DNA from: Insolitispirillum peregrinum
GTDB taxonomy: Bacteria; Pseudomonadota; Alphaproteobacteria; Rhodospirillales; Rhodospirillaceae
Strand: one strand, 5' to 3'
Length of the DNA: 9,753 bases
Assembly (NCBI RefSeq): GCF_042665255.1
Contig: NZ_JBHTCD010000062.1
The notes beneath the pieces were generated by a model. It had not been told where the DNA came from and did no database searches. It saw nothing but the letters and a program-made list of their open reading frames with translations. Made by a program: the position numbers and the translations under genes. Within the stretch, counting starts at the first letter, position 1. Every line of letters starts with the position of its first letter. This document shows positions 1 through 5,250 of this stretch, piece by piece.

Positions 1-99
1 GATCAATGGTTCGACCAGCGCCCATTCCTCGTCCGTCAGATCACTCGGATACCGCAGACCGCGACGCTCATAGACCCGCCGGTTCTCTTCCGTCCACAT
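1..99 (-). CDS. IS5-family transposase, N-terminal fragment (cut by window edge)
   Basis: The minus strand from 99 reads MWTEENRRVYERRG, then LRYPSDLTDEEWALVEPLI, and runs off the left edge. The YPSDLTDEEWALVEPLI stretch is the conserved N-terminus of IS5-family (IS1031/IS427-type) DDE transposases (family knowledge). A GGAGGG ribosome-binding site at 103-108 sits 3-4 nt before the ATG. Only 33 residues are visible, so catalytic DDE residues and intactness cannot be judged. It belongs to the insertion sequence whose outer end is at about 175. Such proteins act in the cytoplasm, cutting and pasting their own element at short TA-containing targets. Confidence 0.9.
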   Translation of the reverse strand, partial: MWTEENRRVYERRGLRYPSDLTDEEWALVEPLI

Positions 100-175
100 G
101 TGCCCTCCGGATTTGTCTGGGGGATCAGGGAATCACAACATATTCATCAGTTTCAAGAACATTCCGGACGGGCTC
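1..175 (-). mobile_element. IS5-family insertion sequence, one end (IS1031-like)
   Basis: Reading the minus strand from 175, the end begins GAGCCCGTCCGGAATG, which resembles the terminal inverted repeats of IS1031-like IS5-family elements (recalled family knowledge). It is followed by about 75 nt of leader and the transposase ATG at 99. The bases just outside (176-178) are TTA, matching the TNA target duplication of this group, but the other copy lies outside the window. The boundary is inferred from the terminal-repeat sequence and the TNA target; the second end is not visible. Confidence 0.75.
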
Positions 176-195
176 TTAGACCCAGGGTGCGTTAA

Positions 196-419
196 ATCTG
201 ATGCCACAGTACACGACAGTTGGTGGAGAATGGCGGACTGCCGTCCGCACCTGCCCGGGGCATCCGGCCTCGACCGTTCACTTGGGGGACGATGCCCCCG
301 GACCCCATTTTTTCTTTCAATATCAAAATAATGGGGTCTGGGGCCTGACGGCCCCAGCGAGGTGTGGAGCAGCGCTCCACGTCCTTGTTCCCAAACTGTC
401 GTGTACTGTGATCTGATGC
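196..419. repeat. 9-bp target-site duplication flanking the MITE-like element
   Basis: ATCTGATGC occurs at 196-204 and again at 411-419, in the same orientation, directly abutting the two ends of the inverted-repeat element at 205-410. Perfect direct repeats of this length exactly at the element borders are the footprint of a transposition event. They imply an original site reading GTTAA-ATCTGATGC-AGGCACG. Confidence 0.8.
205..410. mobile_element. MITE-like non-autonomous element (206 bp)
   Basis: The ends are a perfect 17-bp inverted repeat: CACAGTACACGACAGTT at 205-221 and its complement at 394-410. They are flanked by a perfect 9-bp direct repeat (196-204, 411-419). No transposase or convincing reading frame lies inside. 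The interior has several stem-loops: GCGGAC/GTCCGC (233-248), GGGGG/CCCCC (284-299), GACCCCATT/AATGGGGTC (301-338), CTGGGGCC/GGCCCCAG with a TGAC loop (338-357) and GTGGAGC/GCTCCAC (364-380). This is the layout of a miniature inverted-repeat transposable element mobilised in trans. A 9-bp duplication is seen with several families (IS4/IS10-type, IS1, IS256-type), so the parent cannot be named. It may also act as a transcription barrier downstream of the hydrolase gene. Confidence 0.75.
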
Positions 420-523
420 AGGCACGCTGGTCCAGGATTTTGTTCTGCCGCATTGTTTTTACGAAACCCGGTTCCCGTTTTTCGCACAATGCCCTACCTC
501 GACCGGCCCACCCGACACCCCGT
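420..523. other. Short intergenic stretch with no recognised feature
   Basis: Between the MITE-like element and the stop codon of the protease-hydrolase gene there are about 100 bp in which I see no supported gene, no strong hairpin followed by a U-tract on the minus strand, and no repeat. With the two mobile elements to its left, it makes the whole 100-523 interval gene-free. Confidence 0.5.
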
Positions 524-2401
524 TCAATAATCCAGATCGCGGGCGGTGAACTCCCTGACCGGCGAGGCCCCGCCGAGAATCCGGCGCAGGATGTGGTTCA
601 TGGTCACAGGGTCGTTGTCGAACCCGCCATGCGACCGGCTGCGCGTCACCGGCGATGCAGCGTCGGCGATGTGTACAGCCCCAACCTTTAACCCCAGGTC
701 GTCGGCACTGTCGGCCATGCCCGCCAGCGGCGTTCCACGCGCGCCCTCAAAGGCGTTTGAAATCAGATAGAGCAAGGACTTGCGATACACAACCCCTACC
801 GTGTCGGCCTGTTCCAGCTCATCGGACAGAGAGTACATGGCAAAGTCGGCAATCCGGGACGGGGTCGCGCCATCAAGACCGGCATTCTGGCCGTAATGCT
901 GGCGGAAAAAATCCACCCGGCAGGCCGCGGCCAGCAGGGAACAACTGGCAACGGGGATTGCCGTGCCCTCCGTGGTTCGCAGGGCATCGAGAAGATGGCC
1001 GATCAGCACGCTGCCCAGACTGTGGCCGATCAGGTGGACCTTGATACCGCTGTCCTGCATGTAAGGGCCTAGGGCGGACAGGAAAGCCGCCAGTGTCGCG
1101 CTGCCCGCTCCGCCCGGTTCAAACATTTGCCCGGCATTGCGCTTCATTTCCCGCCACATCGCCCCGCCAACCCCGCTCACCGCCTGCTCGATCAGCATGC
1201 CGGTGCCGTCAAAGCTGGCTCCGGCGCGGTCACTGGTGCGGGTTGCTGCCGCCACAATGATGTCCTTCAGCGTTTCGGCAAAGCCGGTGTCATACATCAC
1301 CGCATAGGGATAGATACCGTTGGCCATGAACACCGGCGTCATCGCCTGTATCCGCCGGGCACAGGCATCGGGGCTGTTCAGTCCGCCGTGCGCGTACAGC
1401 AACAAATGCCGGTAACGGCGGCTGTCGGTGAACCGTTGAGCGATCAGCGCCGCCGTTTCGGTCACATCCTGCGCCGTGCTCCAATAGGGCTGGCGGTCGC
1501 AGAACGTGCCGTCATCGATATGGACGAAATGACCGGCAATGTCGTTGCGGGTGGGAGCCGACCGGCCCCAAAGCCCGACCGGGCCAGAGGAGTTATTCCG
1601 GTTGGTCAGGCCAAACACCTGCGGCGTCGGCAGGGCCAGCCGGACCACCCAGGCATCCTGCACGGTGGCCGCCCAGTCTTCATAGGACCACAAGGCCACT
1701 CCACCGTTCCCCCACTCTGGCCCCCACGAGTTTTGCACCCAGAAACCATCAGCATCATACCCAACCACCGCAAAGGCATGATAGCCCAGCTGCGTCTGAC
1801 CGGCGGCAATCACCGCTCTCTCGCCATGCACCTCCGGTGTTTCCCACCCGTCATGCACCGCCGCCGACACCAGAATGGTCTGGCATTCGTTCAGGGCAGC
1901 GTGAAAATCCGACAGGCTGGCGCGCAGGCGGTAATAGGCCCCCAGACTGACCGAGCGGGCATCCTTGGCCTGAGCCACGCTGACTCCGCTCTGGGGCCGG
2001 GGCCAGAGGGACGAACGGCAAACGCCGTTGTTGTACCAACCGCGCAAGGCTCCGCGCAGGCTGGAACCGTCATAGTCTTCGCCCGGCCATTCGTCGTGGC
2101 GGCGGGCCATGTCGTACAACATCCACGGGCTGACCGTTTCGCAATCATCCTCGTCCGCCAGCCGCGCCCGTTCGGCCAGCAACAGGTTGATCACCGCCGC
2201 CAGCGCAAAGCCGGTGCAGGCACCATCCCGCCCCTGATCGAGAATCACCGGGGCCTTCAGCGGACCCACGGCCCGTTTCAACGGAATCAAGGATGGTTCG
2301 TAATAACGATCCCGGATATCCGGCACATCCGGCAGGGCATTGACCTTGCGCCCGCCCACGGTGACGGGGTGTGAGGTCTTCTGAGACGTCGCTATGGGCA
2401 T
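524..2401 (-). CDS. Papain-like (C1A) cysteine protease fused to an alpha/beta-hydrolase domain
   Basis: This is a 625-aa, two-domain protein. Residues ~24-260 form a papain-family (C1A) peptidase: PDIRDR near 27-32, then DQGRDGACTGF with the oxyanion Gln56 and nucleophile Cys62, GYHAFAVVGYD with His208, and VQNSWGPEWG with Asn224. Residues ~325-610 look like a serine alpha/beta-hydrolase: LLLYAHGGLNS (HGG oxyanion-type motif, 338-340), the nucleophile elbow GHSLG with Ser461, and SHGGFDNDP with a likely catalytic His591. All expected catalytic residues are present. No signal peptide or membrane segment is evident, so it is probably cytoplasmic or exported by another route. The ATG at 2401 is chosen because AGGAGA (2409-2414) lies 7 nt upstream; an in-frame ATG 15 codons earlier has no such site. 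It lies 71 bp downstream of the response-regulator gene on the same strand. Substrates are unknown; the domain calls are firm, the biological role is not. Confidence 0.85.
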   Translation of the reverse strand: MPIATSQKTSHPVTVGGRKVNALPDVPDIRDRYYEPSLIPLKRAVGPLKAPVILDQGRDGACTGFALAAVINLLLAERARLADEDDCETVSPWMLYDMARRHDEWPGEDYDGSSLRGALRGWYNNGVCRSSLWPRPQSGVSVAQAKDARSVSLGAYYRLRASLSDFHAALNECQTILVSAAVHDGWETPEVHGERAVIAAGQTQLGYHAFAVVGYDADGFWVQNSWGPEWGNGGVALWSYEDWAATVQDAWVVRLALPTPQVFGLTNRNNSSGPVGLWGRSAPTRNDIAGHFVHIDDGTFCDRQPYWSTAQDVTETAALIAQRFTDSRRYRHLLLYAHGGLNSPDACARRIQAMTPVFMANGIYPYAVMYDTGFAETLKDIIVAAATRTSDRAGASFDGTGMLIEQAVSGVGGAMWREMKRNAGQMFEPGGAGSATLAAFLSALGPYMQDSGIKVHLIGHSLGSVLIGHLLDALRTTEGTAIPVASCSLLAAACRVDFFRQHYGQNAGLDGATPSRIADFAMYSLSDELEQADTVGVVYRKSLLYLISNAFEGARGTPLAGMADSADDLGLKVGAVHIADAASPVTRSRSHGGFDNDPVTMNHILRRILGGASPVREFTARDLDY

Positions 2402-2408
2402 GACCGAC

Positions 2409-2414
2409 TCTCCT
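2409..2414 (-). promoter_or_regulatory. Ribosome-binding site of the protease-hydrolase gene
   Basis: AGGAGA on the minus strand, 7 nt before the ATG at 2401. It decides this start over the in-frame ATG at 2446. Confidence 0.7.
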
Positions 2415-2472
2415 GATGAGTTATTCGGCCACAATACTCCCCTCATAATGGCATTTAAATATAATTTTCGCC

Positions 2473-2985
2473 CTACTGGATGACCTCCGTATCACTCCCG
2501 AACAGGCGGCGGTCCGGCCCGTCAAACATCATCTCGTCCCGCTCGCCCTGTCGCCGGTCTGGTCCGAAATAGCTGTCGGTCCGCACAAAGGGGCGCGGCT
2601 GACGGATGACCTGAAACAACGCCTCGATCAACTCGCGCGGCTGAAACGGCTTTGGCAGGAAATGGGAAATCCCCACGTCAAGAGCCCGCTGATGAACGCG
2701 GGGATCGCTCAGGGACGAGACCATCAGGATCGGCATGTAACTGTCCGGGCTATCCCCGGACGTACGGACCCAGCGGGTCAGCTCCAGCCCGTCAACCGGG
2801 GCCATGTTGCAATCGGTGATCAGCACATCCGGCCTGCTCTGGCGCAGGGCATCGATGGCTTCATGCCCGTTGCAGGCTTCCACCAGGGTCGAAACTCCGA
2901 TCACCCGCAGCACCTGACAGAGCATCAGGCGCATGTTCGGATTGTCTTCGACCACCGTTACCGACAAAGACTGGATCGCGGCCAT
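2473..2985 (-). CDS. Single-domain response regulator (CheY-like receiver with GPDRR tail)
   Basis: This 170-aa protein has one receiver domain (about 7-128). Its acidic pair is Glu13-Asp14 (VVEDN), the phospho-acceptor is Asp58 (LITDCNM), the switch residue is Ser90 (ILMVSS) and the conserved lysine is Lys112 (LPKPF). No DNA-binding or enzymatic output domain follows. The ~40-residue tail instead carries two GPDRR motifs (YFGPDRRQGER and FDGPDRRLFGS). Proteins of this form act as phospho-relay or protein-protein signalling modules, and a GPDRR tail is familiar from alphaproteobacterial CheY-like proteins (recalled). The ATG at 2985 is preferred over the in-frame ATG at 3000 because GGGAG (2994-2998) sits 8 nt upstream of it. 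No histidine kinase is in the window. It precedes the protease-hydrolase gene by 71 bp on the same strand and may share its transcript. Confidence 0.9.
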   Translation of the reverse strand: MAAIQSLSVTVVEDNPNMRLMLCQVLRVIGVSTLVEACNGHEAIDALRQSRPDVLITDCNMAPVDGLELTRWVRTSGDSPDSYMPILMVSSLSDPRVHQRALDVGISHFLPKPFQPRELIEALFQVIRQPRPFVRTDSYFGPDRRQGERDEMMFDGPDRRLFGSDTEVIQ

Positions 2986-3005
2986 CAAAAGCACTCCCAT
3001 CGCCC

Positions 3006-3024
3006 TTTTCACAGTGTGTGAAAA
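3006..3024. promoter_or_regulatory. Perfect palindrome upstream of the response regulator (candidate operator)
   Basis: TTTTCACA-GTG-TGTGAAAA is an 8-bp perfect inverted repeat with a 3-nt spacer, ending 20 bp upstream of the chosen start at 2985. Symmetry and position suit a dimeric regulator site. The half-sites are TCACA/TGTGA in inverted order relative to a CRP site, so no known regulator is assigned. There is no U-tract, so it is not a terminator. Confidence 0.4.
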
Positions 3025-3115
3025 AGCGGTAAAACGGTTATGACTGCCTTGCCCCACCCCGAATCATGGGGGAAATGTCGCCGTGGTAGAACAGAAAATT
3101 CTCTCTTTTGACAGA

Positions 3116-4048
3116 TCAGACACCTAAGCCATGATCAACCACTGCGGGAACGAACCGCTGCGCCGGTTTCAGCAAAGACTCCTGCGCCTCGACCACCGCC
3201 AGCTCGGGACGCCCACCCGGCCCGACGCCCAGAGTCTGCGTGTGCTGTAAAATCGCATACAGGGCCGAGACCGCATCCCCCAGCGCCTGCGGGATATCCT
3301 GATCCAGCAGGATATAGCCCAGCAACAGCGCCGCCAGACAGTCTCCGGTCCCGTTGGGGGGCGGGTTCGGTGCAAAGGACAGCCGTGGGGTCGAGACCAC
3401 CCACGCCCCGGCGGTAGTCACCGCCAGACAGGCAATCTGGTCCTGTGCCCGTTCGTCCGGCAGGCTGGTGACGATGCAGGCTGTTGGCCCCTGCCCTGCT
3501 GGCCGCAACAGGCTGCGGGCGGCTCGCAGGGCCTGCGACACATCGCGTACCGGTTGTCCGCTGAGGATTTCCAGCTCGAAGCGGTTCGGCGTGATCACGT
3601 CAGCCGCAGGCAGTATCTGGTGGCGGATATAGTCGGGAATGTCGGCCGCCGCATACAACCGGCCCTGCCCGTCCGGGGTATCATCCCCCAGCACCGGATC
3701 GCACAGGAACACCGTCGGGCGGGCGTGCCGGGCCGCAGCCACCGCCGACAGCACTGCGGTCCCGATATCGGCCTTGCCAAGCCAGCCCGACAGCACGCCA
3801 TCACAGGCAGCCAGCACACCGCGCTGTGCCAGCCCCTGCACCACCTCGGCCACCACCGATGGCTCGAACACCACCCCGCGGGTCGGGCGTCCATCGATCG
3901 GCGGATAGCCGGTGTGATTGGAAAACAGGCAGGTATGGATTGGCCAGACGGAAAATCCCAGCCGCTGTAACGGAAATGTCGCCGCCGCGTTGCCGACGTG
4001 GCCATAGGCGACATGCGACTGAATTGATACGATGTTTCCCCAGCTCAT
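3116..4048 (-). CDS. pdxY: Pyridoxal kinase PdxY
   Basis: This 310-aa member of the ribokinase/PfkB superfamily would phosphorylate pyridoxal to pyridoxal 5'-phosphate with ATP in the vitamin B6 salvage pathway, in the cytoplasm. Visible family landmarks are the N-terminal substrate-binding stretch IVSIQSHVAYGHVGN (6-20), the lid/substrate segment HTGYP (45-49), VITPNRFELE (151-160), and the ATP/anion-hole signature NGTGDCLAALLLG near 232-244 with catalytic Asp236. The length is slightly above the usual ~285-290 aa through a short C-terminal extension. The ATG at 4048 gives an N-terminus that matches the family; its ribosome-binding site is only a G-rich GGCGGGG stretch directly upstream. It is transcribed divergently from the CoA-ester lyase gene and lies upstream of the response regulator (130 bp gap). 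Confidence 0.93.
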   Translation of the reverse strand: MSWGNIVSIQSHVAYGHVGNAAATFPLQRLGFSVWPIHTCLFSNHTGYPPIDGRPTRGVVFEPSVVAEVVQGLAQRGVLAACDGVLSGWLGKADIGTAVLSAVAAARHARPTVFLCDPVLGDDTPDGQGRLYAAADIPDYIRHQILPAADVITPNRFELEILSGQPVRDVSQALRAARSLLRPAGQGPTACIVTSLPDERAQDQIACLAVTTAGAWVVSTPRLSFAPNPPPNGTGDCLAALLLGYILLDQDIPQALGDAVSALYAILQHTQTLGVGPGGRPELAVVEAQESLLKPAQRFVPAVVDHGLGV

Positions 4049-4108
4049 CCCCGCCCCCGGCCCATGGTCGCGTCCCCTGCCCCGTCTGCCTGTATCATCG
4101 CCGGAAAA

Positions 4109-4152
4109 GCGGTTGCATGGGGTGAGAATTAATTATAGTATCCCGCAACCGC
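4109..4152. promoter_or_regulatory. Inverted repeat around divergent promoter-like sequences (pdxY / CoA-ester lyase)
   Basis: GCGGTTGC (4109-4116) and GCAACCGC (4145-4152) form a perfect 8-bp inverted repeat with a 28-nt AT-richer centre. On the minus strand the centre holds a consensus TATAAT (4132-4137) pointing to pdxY. On the plus strand, TTGCAT (4113-4118) and TAGTAT (4136-4141) are spaced by 17 nt and point to the CoA-ester lyase operon. Overlapping promoters inside a palindrome suggest shared control of both directions. This is a prediction from sequence only. Confidence 0.4.
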
Positions 4153-4167
4153 GAAATAAGTAACTTT

Positions 4168-4209
4168 ATTGCGCAACGACAGTGCACATAAGCCCTGAAA
4201 TTGCGCACC
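4168..4209 (+). promoter_or_regulatory. Two ATTGCGCA repeats, candidate operator of the CoA-ester lyase-mch operon
   Basis: ATTGCGCAAC at 4168-4177 and ATTGCGCACC at 4200-4209 lie 32 bp apart (about three helical turns); the first contains the palindrome TTGCGCAA. A GTGCAC palindrome (4182-4187) lies between them. They sit just downstream of the plus-strand promoter-like sequence, a usual place for a repressor. No regulator gene is in the window. Confidence 0.3.
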
Positions 4210-4340
4210 TTTCTCCTGCCGACCGCCCAAAGGCGGAACGCAGGCGGCAGCCTACCCCCTTCCGGCCCCACCCGACAAGGAGGTTCTGCCGTGCGCTGCA
4301 CCATACTCTGGCTTTCCGTCTTTACTCAGGGAGTTTCCCC

Positions 4341-5225
4341 ATGGCTGCTACCGCCCGTCCGCGTCGCTCTGTCCTGTATATGCCCGGCTCCAACGTGCGT
4401 GCGCTGGAAAAAGCCAGGTCGCTGGCCGCCGATGGCCTGATCCTTGATCTGGAAGACGCCGTTGCCCCCGATGCCAAGGTCGAAGCCCGCAGCAACGTGG
4501 TGGCCGCCGCTGGCAGCTATGGCCAGCGCGAAGTGCTGATCCGGGTCAACGGGCTGGCAACCCCGTGGGGGCAGGCCGACGTGGTGGCGGCCTGCGCCTC
4601 GCAAGCCGATGGCATCCTGATCCCCAAGGTCGAAAGCGCCGACATGGTGCGGCAGGTCGAAGCGATCATGGCCGCCAACAACGCGCCCGACAGCATGAAA
4701 ATCTGGTGCATGATCGAAACCCCGCTGGGCGTCCTGCATGTCGAGGACATTGCCAAGGCCAGCCCGCGTCTGGGCGGCTTTGTGATGGGCACATCGGACC
4801 TTGCCAAGGACATGCGCTGCCTGCACACCACCTTGCGCCTGCCGTTCATCGCCGCCTTTAACCTGTGCGTGATGGCCGCCCGCGCCTATGGGCTGGCCAT
4901 TCTGGACGGCGTGCATCTGGACCTATCCGACGACGAAGGCTTTGCCGCCTCGTGTACCCAGGGCCGCGAACTGGGCTTTGACGGCAAGACCCTGATCCAC
5001 CCCAAGACCATTGCCGCCGCCAATGCCGCCTTTGGCCCGACCGAAAAGGAAGTCGCCTGGGCGCAAACGATCATCGCCGCCCATGCCGCCGCCGAACAGG
5101 ACGGCAAGGGTGTGGTGGTGGTCGATGGCAAGCTGATCGAAAACCTGCACGTTGTCACCGCCCGCCAGCTGGTCGCCGAAGCCGAAGCGATCAAGGTGCT
5201 GGAAGCCGACCTCGCCACCGCCTGA
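4341..5225 (+). CDS. CitE-family CoA-ester lyase or thioesterase (Mcl-like: malyl-CoA / beta-methylmalyl-CoA)
   Basis: This 294-aa TIM-barrel protein belongs to the HpcH/HpaI-CitE family. Landmarks are RRSVLYMPGSN (8-18), the acidic LDLEDAV (35-41), Arg68 in IRVNG, IPKVES (94-99), the Mg2+ ligands Glu126 (MIETPLG) and Asp153 (GTSDLAKDM), SDDEGF (196-201) and the C-terminal GFDGKTLIHPKT (212-223). Family members cleave or hydrolyse malyl-CoA-type thioesters. The RRSVLYMPGSN start is closer to what I recall of the (3S)-malyl-CoA thioesterase (Mcl2) and general CitE-like branch than to Mcl1, so lyase versus thioesterase is left open. The gene lies 25 bp before mch, which points to the ethylmalonyl-CoA pathway of acetate or glyoxylate assimilation. 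The ATG at 4341 is chosen from AGGGAG (4328-4333) with a 7-nt spacer and from the family N-terminus; an upstream in-frame extension to 4182 lacks support. Confidence 0.88.
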   Translation: MAATARPRRSVLYMPGSNVRALEKARSLAADGLILDLEDAVAPDAKVEARSNVVAAAGSYGQREVLIRVNGLATPWGQADVVAACASQADGILIPKVESADMVRQVEAIMAANNAPDSMKIWCMIETPLGVLHVEDIAKASPRLGGFVMGTSDLAKDMRCLHTTLRLPFIAAFNLCVMAARAYGLAILDGVHLDLSDDEGFAASCTQGRELGFDGKTLIHPKTIAAANAAFGPTEKEVAWAQTIIAAHAAAEQDGKGVVVVDGKLIENLHVVTARQLVAEAEAIKVLEADLATA

Positions 5226-5250
5226 TCTGTCCCGTAAAAGGTTTTCTCCC

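Noticed and set aside
205..410. CRISPR-like or tandem-repeat array
   Set aside because: The repeats are hairpin arms of different sequence, not regularly spaced identical units.
133..489. 118-codon minus-strand frame across the IS5 end and MITE-like element
   Set aside because: It spans two independent mobile-element borders and lacks a ribosome-binding site; a real gene would not be built that way.
1127..2374. 415-codon plus-strand frame inside the protease-hydrolase gene
   Set aside because: His/Arg/Pro/Gly-rich shadow with no ribosome-binding site or motif; the minus strand encodes full catalytic signatures.
3057..3071. CCCC-GAATCAT-GGGG hairpin downstream of pdxY as a terminator
   Set aside because: The stem is only 4 bp and the minus strand has no U-tract after it.
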